Shown: positions 21,812 to 34,088 of the stretch, piece by piece
Layout: each line of letters starts with the position of its first letter
How positions within the stretch are numbered: the first letter of the stretch is position 1
From: Pseudoxanthomonas sp. NC8
Lineage (GTDB): Bacteria; Pseudomonadota; Gammaproteobacteria; Xanthomonadales; Xanthomonadaceae
Direction: 5' to 3'
Length of the DNA stretch: 64,000 bases
NCBI GenBank assembly: GCA_025232375.1
Contig: CP060419.1
Span: 3,161,001-3,225,000 of the forward strand
The notes under the pieces: model-generated
The model's input: the letters and a program-made list of their open reading frames with translations, nothing else
Database searches by the model: none
Told to the model about the DNA's origin: nothing
Translations under genes and position numbers: made by a program

Positions 21812-23247
21812 ATGCAAAGCGTGCAGGGGACATACAACGACAAGGTGGTGCGCCAGTTCGCGGTGATGACCGTGGTCTGGGGCATCGTGGGCATGGCCGT
21901 GGGCGTGCTGATCGCCGCCCAGCTGTACTGGCCGGCATTGAACTTCGACCTGCCGTGGCTCAGCTACGGCAGGTTGCGGCCACTGCATACCAACGCGGTG
22001 ATCTTCGCCTTCGGCGGCTGCGCGCTGTTCGCGACCAGCCTGCACGTGGTCCAGCGGACCTGCCACGTGCGGCTGATCTCCGACAGGCTGGCGGCCTTCG
22101 TGTTCTGGGGCTGGCAGCTGGTGATCCTGCTGGCCGCGGTCACCCTGCCGCTGGGCCTGACCTGGGCAAGGAGTACGCAGAGCTGATCTGGCCGATCGAC
22201 ATCCTGATCGCGGTGGTCTGGGTGGCCTACGCGGTGCTGTTCATCGGCACGATTGCCAAACGCCGGGTAAGGCACATCTACGTGGCGAACTGGTTCTACG
22301 CCAGCTTCATCATCGCGGTGGCGCTGCTGCACATCGTCAACAACATCGCCATCCCGTCCGGGCCGCTGCACTCCTACCCGGTCTACAGCGGTGCGGTCGA
22401 CGCGATGGTGCAGTGGTGGTACGGGCACAACGCGGTCGGCTTCTTCCTGACCGCCGGCTTCCTGGGGATGATGTACTACTTCGTGCCCAAGCAGGCCGGC
22501 CGCCCGGTCTACTCCTACCGGCTGTCGATCGTGCACTTCTGGGCACTGATCGCGGTGTACATGTGGGCCGGTCCGCACCACCTGCTCTACACCGCGCTGC
22601 CGGACTGGGCGCAGTCGCTGGGCATGGTGTTCTCGCTGATCCTGCTGGCCCCGTCCCGGCGGCGCGATCAACGGCGTGATGACCCTGTCGGGCGTCTGGT
22701 ACAAGCTGCGCACCGACCCGATCCTGAAGTTCCTGATCGTGGCCATCTCGTTCTACATGATCGCCACCTTCGAGGGGCCGATGATGTCGATCAAGACGGT
22801 CAACTCGCTGTCCCACTACACCGACTGGACCGTGGGCCACGTCCACGCCGGCGCGCTGGGCTGGGTGGCGATGATCTCGGTCGGTTCGATCTACTCGCTG
22901 CTGCCGCGCCTGCTCGGCCGCGAACAGATGTTCTCGGTCAAGGCCATCGACCTGCACTTCTGGATGCATACGCTGGGCGTCGTGTTCTACATCGCCTCGA
23001 TGTGGATCGCCGGCGTGATGCAGGGCCTGATGTGGCGCGCCACCAACGACGACGGCACCCTTACCTACAGCTTCGTCGAGGCGCTCAACGCCACCTACCC
23101 GTACTACCTGATCCGGCTGTTCGGCGGATTGCTGGTGCTGGCGGGCATGGGCGTGATGGCTCGAACGTGCTGCGCACCTACCGCACCGCCCCCGCGATCG
23201 CCTCGCAGCCCGTGCTGCCGGTCGATGCCTCCCAAGTGCGCGCCTGA
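21812..23247 (+). CDS. ccoN: cbb3-type cytochrome c oxidase subunit I
   Basis: Catalytic haem-copper subunit of the high-affinity cbb3 terminal oxidase, in the inner membrane. It has about twelve hydrophobic segments and the expected histidines: RPLHTNAV (haem b), [11 protein letters not shown] (CuB His with the cross-linked Tyr), [13 protein letters not shown] (CuB) and [10 protein letters not shown] (haems). Corrected length is about 478 residues. Start at 21812 ([13 protein letters not shown]) with GAGGGACGG upstream. Frame breaks are near 22167 (LTWGKEYAE, at a CCTGGGG), 22655 and 23160. Confidence 0.95.
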
Positions 23248-23256
23248 GGCCTCCCC

Positions 23257-23888
23257 ATGAGCGAACACAACCAGAACTCCCACGAGAAGATCGAGAAGAA
23301 CATCGGCCTGATGGCGGTGCTGATCGCCGTCGCCATCTCCTTCGGCGGCCTTGGCCCAGATCGTGCCGCTGATGTTTGAGCCGAGGCGATCAAGCCGCTG
23401 GACGGCGTCGAGCCCTACCCGGCGCTGCAGCTGGCCGGGCGCGACGTGTACGTGCGCGAGGGCTGCTACAACTGCCACTCGCAGATGGTCCGCACCCTGC
23501 GCTTCGAATCCGAGCGCTACGGCCACTACTCGCTGGCCGGCGAATCGGTCTACGACCGTCCGTTCCAGTGGGGCAGCAAGCGCACCGGCCCGGACCTGGC
23601 CCGCGTCGGCGGCCGCTACTCCGACGACTGGCACCGCGTGCACCTGGTCAACCCGCGCGACGTGGTGCCCGAGTCGAACATGCCCGGTTTCCCGTGGCTG
23701 GCCGAGGCCAAGGTCGACGGCGCCACCGTCGCCCGCCACATGTCGGCGCTGAAGACCTGGGCGACCCGTACACGGACGAGCAGATCGCGCAGGCCACCGC
23801 CGACGTGGACGGCAAAACCGAACTCGACGCGGTGGTTGCCTACCTGCAGGCTATAGGGCGGCATGCGCCGCGCGGAGGCCAGCCATGA
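23257..23888 (+). CDS. ccoO: cbb3-type cytochrome c oxidase subunit II
   Basis: Membrane-anchored mono-haem cytochrome c that feeds electrons to CcoN. One N-terminal membrane helix ([17 protein letters not shown]) is followed by the haem motif CYNCH in [20 protein letters not shown] and the family block [16 protein letters not shown]. Length is about 210 residues. Frame breaks are at 23348 (CCTTGG for CCTGG in [12 protein letters not shown]), near 23386 and near 23762. The stop overlaps the ccoQ start (ATGA). Confidence 0.94.
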
Positions 23889-24043
23889 TCGCCGGCCTGT
23901 TCACGGGTGCGCTGCTGGTGCTGTTCATCGGCGGCTGGATCTGGGCCTGGAGCCCGAAACGCAAGCGGGCGTTCGACGAGGCGGCGCGACTGCCGCTGGA
24001 TGACGGCGACGCCGGCCCGCACGACAAGGGGAACGTGGCATGA
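23885..24043 (+). CDS. ccoQ: cbb3-type oxidase small subunit CcoQ
   Basis: A 52-residue protein with one membrane helix (LFTGALLVLFIGGWIWAW) and a short charged tail, typical of CcoQ, which stabilises the cbb3 complex. It overlaps ccoO and ccoP by ATGA at both ends. No frame break. Confidence 0.9.
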   Translation: MIAGLFTGALLVLFIGGWIWAWSPKRKRAFDEAARLPLDDGDAGPHDKGNVA

Positions 24044-24984
24044 CAAGCGGATGGACCTTGGTTCGTCATCATCATCCTGGTGGCCATCAACATCCTCGGC
24101 TGCGTGTGGCTGCTGTGGTGGACCGCGCGCCGGCGCCCGGGCGATCCCAAGCCCGAGGACACCTCCACATCTGGGACGGCGACATCACCGAGTACAACAA
24201 GCCGCTGCCGAAGTGGTGGATCAACCTGTTCTACCTGACCATCGTCTTCGCCATCGCCTACCAGGCTTTTTGGTTCGGCGGGCTGGGCGGCGTGCCCAGC
24301 TACGGCGGCTGGACCTCGACCGGCGAGCACGCCAAGGCCAAGGCGGTCGAGGACGCCAAGCTCGAGCAGACCTTCAAGCCGTTCGCCGGTAAGGCCATCG
24401 ACCGGCTGGCGCAGGATCCGAAGGCCGTGGCGCTGGGCCGCTCGATCTTCAGCAACACCTGCGCCACCTGCCACGGCTCCAGCGGGTAAGGGCGCGGTCG
24501 GCTATCCGAACCTGACCGACGACATCTGGCACTGGGGCGGCTCGCCCGACCAGATCCTGCAGACCGTGCTGGACGGGCGCGAGGGCGTGATGCCGGAATG
24601 GGGCACGGTGCTCACCGGCATGGGCGGCCCGGAGGCGGTGGACTACACCATCGCCTACGTGCGCACCCTGTCGGCACCGGAAACGCTGCAGAACAACTAC
24701 ATGGCCGCCCGTGGCCAGAAGCTGTTCGAGGGCGTGTGCGCGGCCTGCCACGGCGTCGATGGCAAGGGCAATGGGATATGGGCGCACCCGACCTGACCGA
24801 CGGCTACTGGCTGTATGGCAGCGGCCGCGAAAGCCTGTACCAGACCATCGCCCACGGCCGCCACGGCAGCATGCCGGCGCACCGCGAACTGCTGGGCGAA
24901 ACCCGGGTACGCCTGGCCGCCGCCTACGTCTGGTCGCTGTCGCATAATGGGGGCACGCCAGCTGCCCAAGCCGCCGCGAAGTGA
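24040..24984 (+). CDS. ccoP: cbb3-type cytochrome c oxidase subunit III, dihaem
   Basis: Dihaem cytochrome c subunit of the cbb3 oxidase. The N-terminus (about residues 7-27, once corrected) is a membrane helix, followed by HIWDGDITEYNKPLPKWW and a second helix (FYLTIVFAIAYQAFWFGG). The two haem sites are CATCH and CAACH, about 95 residues apart. Length is about 314 residues. Frame breaks are near 24056 (CCTTGG), 24166, 24486 (GGGTAAGGG where GGCAAGGG or similar is expected) and 24776. Confidence 0.94.
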
Positions 24985-25277
24985 CCGATTTCAGCGAGCC
25001 ACGCTTCGACCACCCCCCGCGCCCGCTCGCGCAGCGCGTGGGGGCCATCGCGTGGCCCAGCTTCTTCGCCGCCGGCGTGGCGACGATGGTGTTCTTCGCC
25101 TTCGTCGACCCGCTGGCGCTGCGCGACCTGACCTTCCCCGGCCTGCAGATCACCCGGGAGTTCGGCTACACGCTGGGCTTCTTCATGTTCTGGCTGGCGA
25201 CCGCTTCATCCAGCCTGTTCACATGGATCCTGTTGCGGCCCTCCAGCCGCTTCAACCGCGCCCTGCCGCCCGGGTAG
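24981..25277 (+). CDS. small membrane protein in the cco operon
   Basis: A 98-residue protein with two hydrophobic segments (VGAIAWPSFFAAGVATMVFF and TLGFFMFWLATASSSLFTWI). It overlaps the ccoP stop by ATGA and so belongs to the operon. I do not recognise the family with certainty; uncharacterised two-helix proteins at this position occur in other Xanthomonadaceae. The C-terminus may be affected by the error-prone consensus, as about 200 bp without a clear gene follow. Confidence 0.6.
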   Translation: MTDFSEPRFDHPPRPLAQRVGAIAWPSFFAAGVATMVFFAFVDPLALRDLTFPGLQITREFGYTLGFFMFWLATASSSLFTWILLRPSSRFNRALPPG

Positions 25278-25400
25278 CGCCGGGTCCAGCGCCGCGCCCT
25301 GCGGCAATTTGTCGTCTGGCGCGCCGCGGTGATCGGCGGATACTTGCGGGACTGGCCACAGGATCCGCCCGCCACGCCGCATCGCGGCCCAGCCGACACC

Positions 25401-25474
25401 ATGAACGCAACCGACCCCCACCGTAACGGCCCGCGCACCCGCCTGTGCGCGACGCCGCAGCCAGGACGGCAGCC

Positions 25475-25478
<4 letters not shown>
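25401..25478 (+). CDS. possible 25-residue ORF overlapping ccoG
   Basis: ATG at 25401 opens a 25-codon frame (MNATDPHRNGPRTRL...) whose stop overlaps the ccoG start as ATGA. The overlap fits the coupling seen through this operon, but the peptide has no recognisable feature. It may instead be the tail of the preceding membrane protein read after an undetected frame error. Confidence 0.2.
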
Positions 25479-27027
<1,549 letters not shown>

Positions 27028-27031
<4 letters not shown>

Positions 27032-27561
27032 ACGAGCATCCATCCCCCGACGCCACCCGCTCCAAGTGGAGCAATCCGGTGATGTGGCTGGTGGTCGGGC
27101 TGCCACTGCTGTCGATCGTCGCCGGGGTCGGTCTGGTGGTGGTCGCGGTCCGTTCGGGCGGTGCCGACACGGTCGGCGACCCGGTCCGCCGGGTGGCCCA
27201 GATCCAGACCACCGACCTGGGCCCGGACGCAACGGCGCAGAAGCTGGGCCTGAGTGCGGTGTTGCGGGTCGAGGACGGGATCGTCGAGGTCCTGCCGGCC
27301 ACTGGCAGCTTCACCCGCGACCGGCCCCTGCAGCTGCTCCTGCAGCATCCGGCCCGCGAAGCCGAGGACCTGCACCTCCAGCTGCAACCCGAAGGATCCG
27401 GCTGGCGCCTGCAGCAGGCGGTCGACGCGCAACACGACTGGGTCGTGCAGCTGCGCGCCGCCGACAGCAGCTGGCGCCTGCACGGGCGCCTGCCCAAGCA
27501 GCAGCACGCCGCGCGCCTGGCGCCTTCACTGGGGGCGCCGCCCGCTGCCGCGGGCGGCTGA
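27028..27561 (+). CDS. ccoH: cbb3 oxidase assembly protein CcoH/FixH
   Basis: A 177-residue single-pass membrane protein (MWLVVGLPLLSIVAGVGLVV near residue 20) with a periplasmic FixH-like domain. It overlaps ccoG by ATGA. FixH proteins assist assembly of the cbb3 oxidase, possibly with the CcoI copper pump. The frame is intact. Confidence 0.85.
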
Positions 27562-27586
27562 GCCGGCGTGTCCGCCGACCTTGGCC

Positions 27587-30050
27587 ATGGTGTCCGCGGC
27601 CACTGCCGCCGCCGGCGTCTGCCATCACTGCGGTGAGGCACTCCCGGCGGAACCATGCCAGCACGAAGTCGACGGCCGCGTGCGCGCGTTCTGCTGCCAT
27701 GGCTGTGCGGCGGCAACCGACTGGATCGCACGCGCCGAACTGGGTGGCTACTACCGCCTGCGCAGCGCCCACGCCGGCAATGGCATGGGCGGACGCGTCG
27801 GCGACGAGCTGCCCGACCTGTCGGTGTGGGACCGCAACGACGTGCAGGCCGAACACAGCCGCGAGGTCGCTGGCGGGCGCGAGATCACCCTGCTCACCGA
27901 CGGCATGCGCTGCGCGGCCTGCGCCTGGCTGATCGACCGCGCGATGGCGCGCGAGCCGGGCGTGATCGACTGCACCGCCAATGCGGTGACCGGTCGCATC
28001 CGCATCGCCTGGGATCCGGCGCGCAGCACGCTGTCAGCACCGCTGGGGCGCCTGGCCATGCTCGGCTATCGCCCGTACCGGCCGGCAGCGCGGCGCTGGA
28101 GCGCGCGCGCGTACGCGAGCGCCGGCGCTGGCTGCTGCTGCGCTGGGCATCGCCGGGCTGGGGATGCTGCAGGCGATGATGCTGGCCGAGGCGCTGTACC
28201 TCGATTTCCACGACACCATGCCGGTGGCCACGCGCGACTTCTTCCGCTGGCTCACCTTCCTGCTGTGCACGCCGGTGGTGTTCTATTCCGGCTGGCCGTT
28301 CATCGCCGGCGCGCTGCGCGAGCTGCGCGAACGCCGGCTGGGCATGGACGTGCTGGTCGCCGGCTCGACCCTGCTGGCCTACTTCGCCAGCCTGTTCGAG
28401 ACGATCCGTGGCGGCGAACATGTGTGGTACGACGCGGCGGTGATGTTCGTGTTCCTGCTGCTGGCCGCGCGCATGCTCGAGCAGCGCGCACGCAGCGTGG
28501 CCAGCGCCGGGTCGACGCGCTGGCGCGCGCGCGCCCTGCGTTCGCCACCCGCGAGAAGGCCGACGGAAGCGGACGCGAGACCGTGCCGCTGGCCGCGCTG
28601 CAGCCCGGCGACGTGGCCTGCGTGGCCGCCGGCGAAGCGGTGCCCGCCGATGGCGTGCTGCTGGGCGAGGATGGCACCGACGCCGAAGCGTGGATCGAGG
28701 AGGCGCTGCTGACCGGCGAATCGGCACCGGTGCGCAAGCAGGAGGGCGACGAGGTGTACGCAGGCACGGTCTGCCGCGAACGTCCGGCACGACTGCGGGT
28801 GAGCTGCACCGGCGCGGCGACGCGGCTTTCACAGCTGGCCCGGCTGGTCGAGCAGGCGCAGGCGCACCGCCCGGCGCTGGCACGCGTCGCCGATCGCCTG
28901 GCCGGCCGCTTCGTCCTGTTCCTGCTGCCGGTGACGCTGGCGGTATTCGCCCGGTGGTGGCAGCACGAGCCCGCGCGCGCGCTGGAAGTGACCTGGCCCT
29001 GCTGGTGATCAGCTGCCCCTGCGCACTGTCGCTGGCGGTGCCGGCGGCACTGGCGGCCGCGCATGGCGGTCTGGCGCGGGCAGGCCTGCTGGCGTTGCGT
29101 CCCGATGCGCTGGATACGCTGGCCCACGCCAGCGACATCGTGTTCGACAAGACCGGCACGCTCAGTGACGGCCGGCCGGTCCTCGTGGCGGGCGAATATT
29201 TCGGGCTCGACGATACCCGCGCGCTGCGGATCGCATCGGCACTGGAGCGCGACAGCGGGCATCCGCTGGCAACCGCCTTCGCGGGCCGCGGTGGCCCGCC
29301 GCTGGCGGCCACACAGGTCGAGACCGTGCCCGGGCGCGGTGTACAAGGCGTGGTCGATGGCTGCCACTGGCGCCTTGGCCGCGCGGAATTCGCCGCCGGT
29401 CGCGGGGACGACGGAGCGTTGTGGCTCGGCGACGGCAGCCACGCCGCTGCGCGCTTCGTACTCGAGGAACGCGCCCGCGACGATGCCGCCGGTGCGCTGC
29501 AGGACCTGCGGGCGCTGGGCCTGCGCCTGCACCTTGGCCAGCGGCGACGGCGAGGCGGCAGTGCGGCGCATGGCGGCCACGCTGGCGCTGGACGAAGTAC
29601 ACGCGCGCCAGTCGCCCGAGGACAAGCTGGCCTGGTCCGTGCGCTGCAGGCCCGCGGGCGCGTGGTGGCGATGGTCGGCGACGGCCTCAACGACGCGCCG
29701 GTGCTGGCCGGCGCCGACGTATCCATCGCCATGGGCGAAGGCGCGTCGCTGGCCCATCGCGCCGCCGACATGGTCACCACCGGCGGCACCCTGCAGCGCA
29801 TTCCCGAGGCGATCGCACTGGCGCGGCGCACGCGACGCATCATCCGCCAGAACCTGGTATGGGCCGCCGGCTACAACCTGCTGGCGCTGCCGCTGGCCGC
29901 CGCCGGCATGGTCACGCCTGGATCGCCGCGCTGGGCATGGCCCTGTCTTCGCTGGCGGTCACCCTCAATGCCCTGCGCCTGGCGCGCGCGGCACCTCCGC
30001 CGCACGACGCGGACGTCGCCGGCGCCATCCCCGCGGAGGTCGCGCGATGA
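27587..30050 (+). CDS. ccoI: copper-translocating P-type ATPase CcoI
   Basis: Copper-exporting P1B ATPase that delivers Cu for the cbb3 binuclear centre. Domains in order: an N-terminal Cys-rich metal-binding domain (CHHCGEALP, FCCHGCAAATDW), an HMA domain with GMRCAACAW, helices, the actuator motif LTGES, the transport motif SCPCALS, the phosphorylation site DKTGTLSDGRP, the nucleotide domain with SGHPLATAF, and the hinge GDGLNDAPVLAGADVSIAMG. About 820 residues. The start is uncertain: ATG 27587, or GTG 27568, which is in frame once CCTTGG at 27579 is read as CCTGG. Frame breaks are near 28125, 28508, 28993, 29533 and 29925. Confidence 0.93.
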
Positions 30051-30238
30051 ACATCCTGCTGCTGCTGATCCCGATCAGCCTGGTGCTGCTCGGCATCGCG
30101 ATCGCCGCGTTCGTGTGGGCGGTCAAGCGCGGCCAGTTCGACGACCTGGACACGCCGGCGCTGGACATCCTCGAAGACGACGATCGCCCGGCGCCACCGC
30201 CCGCACCGTCATCCCCACGCGATCCGCGCGGACACTGA
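30047..30238 (+). CDS. ccoS: cbb3-type oxidase assembly protein CcoS
   Basis: A 63-residue protein with one N-terminal helix (MNILLLLIPISLVLLGIAIA) followed by FVWAVKRGQFDDLDTPALDI, the hallmark of CcoS. It is needed for cofactor insertion into CcoN. It overlaps ccoI by ATGA. Intact. Confidence 0.92.
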   Translation: MNILLLLIPISLVLLGIAIAAFVWAVKRGQFDDLDTPALDILEDDDRPAPPPAPSSPRDPRGH

Positions 30239-30239
30239 G

Positions 30240-30966
30240 ATGCCGATCGACCTGCCGACCCTGCTTGCCGCCGCACTGGCCGGGCTGCTCGGCGGCCTGC
30301 ATTGCGCGGTGATGTGCGGCGGCATCGCGGCCAGCTTCCCGGCGATGGCGCCGGGCCGGCCGCTGGCGGTCGCATGGCAGGCCAACCTCGGGCGGATCAG
30401 CGGCTACGTCATCGCCGGCGCGCTGGCGGGCGGACTCGGCGGCGGCCTGCTGCGCGTGCTGCGCATCGACGCACTGGCCATCGGCGTGCGCATGGCCGCC
30501 GGCGTGGCGCTGGTCCTGGTCGCACTGCGCCTGCTCGATCGCGGCGGTCGATTCGATTTATGGCCCGCCCCGGCGCCAGCGCCTGGCGCTGGCTGCAGCC
30601 GTTGCACCGGCGCCTGCTGCCCGCCGACCGCGCCTGGCGGCGTATCGCGCTGGGCGCGCTGTGGGGCTGGATGCCGTGCGGCCTGAGCGTGAGCCTGCTC
30701 ACCGTGGCCTTGGCTGCAGGCCAGCGCCGGTGGCGGCGCACTGGTGATGGCCGCCTTCGGCCTGGCCACGCTGCCGGTGATGCTGCCGCTGACCTGGTCG
30801 GGTGCGCGCATGAATCGCTGGCTGCAGCGACCGGGCCTGCGCATGGCGCTCGGTGGCGTGGTTTTCGGCGCCGGCCTGCTGACCCTGTCGGCGCCGTGGC
30901 TGATGCAGGTCCCTGCACTGCACGGCCCCCCTGGCGGCGCTCGGCTGCCGCCCGTACGCGGGATAA
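30240..30966 (+). CDS. TauE/SafE (DsbD-like) family membrane protein
   Basis: Polytopic membrane protein starting one base after the ccoS stop. It opens LLAAALAGLLGGLHCAVMCGGIAASFP, with a Cys in GLHCAVMCGG, and has a second repeat GALWGWMPCGLSVSLLTVAL, the pattern of the CcoS-linked sulfite-exporter-like group thought to help copper or haem handling for cbb3. About 242 residues. Frame breaks are near 30557 (TTTATGG for CCTGG in a DLARPG segment), 30720 and 30930. It converges with the diguanylate cyclase gene, with stops 9 bp apart. Confidence 0.85.
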
Positions 30967-30975
30967 GACGCCCGG

Positions 30976-32017
30976 TCAGTCGCGGACGCAGTCGCGCCCG
31001 GCGTCCTTGGCCCGGTACAGCGCGTCGTCCGCGGCACCCGTCCAGTCCTCGATCGCCTCCATGCCCGGCGCCAGCTCGGCCAAGGCCAATGCTCAGGGTG
31101 ACCGGCACGCCGTCGACGGATACCTGTGCCGCCACTGCCCGGCGCAGGCGCTCGGCAACCTCCATCGCCGCGCCACGGTCGGTGCCCGGCAGGAGCACGC
31201 CGAACTCGTCGCCGCCGTAGCGCCCGGCCGTGTCGGCGCTGCGCAGTTCTGCCCGCAGGATCGCGCAGACGTCGCGGATGACCTGGTCACCCGCCAGGTG
31301 GCCGGCCCCGTCGTTGATCCGCTTGAAGCGGTCGATATCGACCATCAGCAGCGAGGACACCGCCGCATAGCGATGGAAGCGGCGCAGTTCCGCGGCCACC
31401 AGCGCCATCCACTGCGGACGCGTGGTAAGGCCGGTCTGCGCGTCGATCCGCGATCCCTGCTCGAGCCGGCGCTTCTGTGCGCGCACCTTGTCGGCAAACA
31501 GGCGGGTCGATGCACCGATGGCGAGCAGGTACAGGGATAGGAACGGCATGCACCAGAGCATCGTGCTGAAGTGCGTGCGCGGCTGGAAGGCAAAGCCGTT
31601 GAAGGCCGCCACCACCAGCGCCACGCCCGCCATCACCGCAATCGAACGCCGGGTCAGCGCCCAGCCACCGGCGACGGTTCGGTCCATGGCCATCACCGCG
31701 GCGAGCAGCGCGCTGGGCAGCAGGTCGAACTGGGCGATCGCAATCCACAGCCCGGCCAACCCGGTGTCGATGACGAGGTTGCGGAACTCGGCATCGAGCG
31801 GGTCGCTCGCCGCGTTCGACAGCCGCCAGGCCAGTACCGGCCACCCCACGCAGGTGAGCACGAGCAGCAGCGTCGTCGTGGTCGCTGCGCCCTGCTGCTG
31901 CAGGGCCGCCCCGATTCCGAGCATGCCGGTGCAGAAGCCGAGCGCCCGCATGGCGCAGGTGTAGCGCACGAAGTGGAGTCGGCTCCCGGACTCGGCGCTG
32001 GCGGAAGGGTTGGTCAT
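30976..32017 (-). CDS. diguanylate cyclase with MASE2 membrane sensor
   Basis: Makes cyclic di-GMP from GTP. The N-terminal 190 residues hold five or six hydrophobic segments with MASE2-like blocks (RALGFCTGMLGIGAAL, LDAEFRNLVIDTGLAGLWIA). The GGDEF domain reads RYGGDEFGVLLPGTD and has the inhibitory I-site RSAD exactly five residues before GGDEF, predicting product inhibition. It has about 346 residues and no EAL domain. The start at 32017 (MTNPSASAESGSRL) is conventional. One frame break is near 31082 (CCAAGG for CCAGG); corrected, the C-terminus is DALYRAKDAGRDCVRD. Confidence 0.9.
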
Positions 32018-32099
32018 GGCGGCGACGGACGAACGTTCGGTCGATGATGACGCAAGTAGCATGCCACGCAGAAGCTCGCGGCTACTCCGCACCACGACG

Positions 32100-32135
32100 C
32101 AAAAAAAAGCCCAGCCTTGCGGCCGGGCTTTTTTT
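32100..32135 (-). terminator. Rho-independent terminator after tRNA-Gln
   Basis: On the minus strand GCCCGGCC-GCAA-GGCTGGGC is followed by eight T. On the plus strand the same stem is followed by seven T, so it can work in both directions. It directly follows the tRNA gene. Confidence 0.9.
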
Positions 32136-32141
32136 CGAAGA

Positions 32142-32216
32142 TGGCAGCCCCGGAAGGATTCGAACCTCCGAATGCCTGAGTCAGAGTCAGGTGCCTTACC
32201 GCTTGGCGACGGGGCT
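32142..32216 (-). tRNA. tRNA-Gln (anticodon CTG)
   Basis: A 75-nt cloverleaf: acceptor AGCCCCG/CGGGGCT, D-arm GCC...GGC, anticodon arm CCTGA-CTCTGAC-TCAGG with CTG in the loop, T-arm containing GGTTCGAATCC, and an encoded 3' CCA. The anticodon CTG reads CAG (Gln). Confidence 0.93.
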
Positions 32217-32229
32217 GTAGGCAGGGGGA

Positions 32230-32235
32230 ATTATA
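32230..32235 (-). promoter_or_regulatory. -10 element of the tRNA-Gln promoter
   Basis: TATAAT on the minus strand lies 13 bp before the tRNA 5' end. No strong -35 match stands out; the sequence 17 bp upstream is TGCATT. Confidence 0.6.
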
Positions 32236-32356
32236 GTCCCGCCAGCGGTTGAAATGCATCCCGGGGACGCATTCCACCGCGATGACGAACCAGGCCAGCC
32301 AGGCTTCGGTCCGCCGTGGCCGCATCCCCGTAAAGGAATGCGACCCACCAGACGCA

Positions 32357-32748
32357 TCAGCGCTTGGAGAACTGCGAAGCGCGGCGTGCCTTGTGCAGGC
32401 CGACCTTCTTGCGCTCGACTTCGCGCGCGTCGCGGGTCATGAACCCGGCCTTGCGCAGGTCGCTCTTCAGCGACTCGTCGTACTCGACCAGCGCGCGGGC
32501 GATGCCCAGGCGGATCGCACCGGCCGGCCGGTGGTGCCACCGCCGGCGGCGGTGACGACGATGTCGAACTTGTCCGTGTTCTGGGTCAGCTCGAGCGGCT
32601 GGCGCACGATCATGCGCGCGGTCTCGCGGCCGAAGAACTCGTCCAGCGGACGACCGTTGACGGTGATGCTGCCGCTGCCCTTGCGCAGGAACACGCGGGC
32701 GGTGGAGGACTTGCGACGGCCGGTGCCGTAATTCTGAGTGGTAGCCAT
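32357..32748 (-). CDS. rpsI: 30S ribosomal protein S9
   Basis: Small-subunit protein of about 130 residues, with the conserved [17 protein letters not shown] near the start and a basic C-terminus ending in RRASQFSKR, whose tail reaches the P-site tRNA. A frame break near 32530 falls where GGCCTGGCC has become GGCCGGCC, restoring [16 protein letters not shown]. The gene is essential, so this break is almost certainly a consensus error. It follows rplM after 9 bp. Confidence 0.96.
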
Positions 32749-32757
32749 CGTTGTGCC

Positions 32758-33188
32758 TTAGATGTCCAGCGGCTGCGGCTGCTGGGCCGCGTGCGGGTGT
32801 TCGGAACCGGAGTAGACCTTGAGCTTGCGGTACATCGCGCGGCCCAGCGGACCCTTCGGCAGCATGCCCTTGACCGCGATCTCGAGGACGCGCTCCGGGT
32901 GGCGCTCCAGCGCCCAGGTAGCAGGTCTCGCTCTTCAGGTTGCCGATGTAGCCGGTGAAGCGGTAGTACATCTTGTCCTGCAGCTTCTTGCCGGTCACCG
33001 CGATCTTCTCGGCATTGACCACGACGAGGTAGTCGCCGGTATCGACGTGCGGGGTGTAGACGGGCTTGTGCTTGCCGCGGAGGCGGTGGGCAAGTTCGGC
33101 GGGTAAGGCGGCCGAGGGTCTTGCCGGAGGCGTCAACGAGGTACCAGTCGCGCTGGACGGTCTCGGACTTGGCGATAAAAGTCTTCAT
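32758..33188 (-). CDS. rplM: 50S ribosomal protein L13
   Basis: Large-subunit protein of about 142 residues: [20 protein letters not shown], then [41 protein letters not shown] and [17 protein letters not shown]. Breaks are near 33103 and 32918. The first is diagnostic: CGCCTTACCC stands where the invariant GRLA segment needs CGCCTGGCC. First gene of the rplM-rpsI operon. Confidence 0.96.
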
Positions 33189-33425
33189 GGGAACTCGGGT
33201 CGTTGGTCGGGCGCATTCCGTGACCGGATTGCCCGGGCGGAACTTTGCCTCGCGTTGTGAAAGGTGCAACAAAAGAGGCGGAATGATACCCGCCCGGCAA
33301 ACGTCGCGCAACCTGCCCCGGGAACCCGGTTCACCTGCCGGCGTTTCGCTTGGCAGCCGGCCGCCACGGGGCCGACAATCCCGGGACGGGCTGCCGGACA
33401 GCCGCGCCAGACCTGGAGTCGCCAC
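33189..33425. other. rplM/coq7 intergenic region
   Basis: Holds the 5' leader of rplM on the minus strand and the upstream region of coq7 on the plus strand. TTGCAC with CAAAGT 17 bp further on is a weak promoter candidate for rplM. No gene is seen. Confidence 0.4.
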
Positions 33426-34069
33426 ATGCCCGCCGCCCGCCACATCTCACCGTTGGACCGGGTCCTGGTCGAGGCCCAGCGCGCACTGGAAACCAGCCTG
33501 GGCGACCCGCCCGCCGCACGCCCTTACCCGGCCACCGCCGCCGACCCGCTCCTGCCGGCGCCTGCCCGGCGCCATGCCGCCGGCCTGATGCGGATCAACC
33601 ACGTCGGCGAGGTCTGCGCCCGGGGCCTGTATTTCGGTAAGGCCGCCGTCGCCAACGACCCCGCCACCCGCGAACACCTGCTGGACGCGGCCCAGGAGGA
33701 AACCGACCACCTGTCCATGGTGCGCCCGCCGCCTGCAGGAACTGGACAGCCGGCCCAGCGTGTTCAACCCCTTGTGGTACGCCGGCAGCTACGCGATCGG
33801 CGCCCTTGGCCGGGCTGCGCGGGGACGGATGGAACCTGGGCTTCGTGGTGGAGACCGAGCGCCAGGTCGAGGCGCACCTGGACGAGCACCTGGAGTCGCT
33901 GCCGGCCGCCGACACGCGCAGCCGCGAGATCATCCGGGTGATGAAGGACGACGAGGCCCGTCACGCCGAACATGCCGAACATGCCGGCGCCCGGACCCTG
34001 CCCCCACCGATCCCGCAGGCGATGGCGCTTGCCTCGAAGCTGATGAAGCTGGTCGCCTACCGGCTCTGA
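33426..34069 (+). CDS. coq7: 2-polyprenyl-3-methyl-6-methoxy-1,4-benzoquinone monooxygenase
   Basis: Di-iron hydroxylase of ubiquinone synthesis. The carboxylate/histidine ligands sit in [38 protein letters not shown] and [11 protein letters not shown]. About 214 residues. Frame breaks are near 33718 (TCCATGG in the [13 protein letters not shown] segment) and 33813 (CCTTGG). GGTAAGG at 33637 gives Lys where Coq7 proteins normally have Gln, which GGCCAGG would supply. Confidence 0.93.
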
Positions 34070-34088
34070 GCCGGGTTCCCGGCCCGGT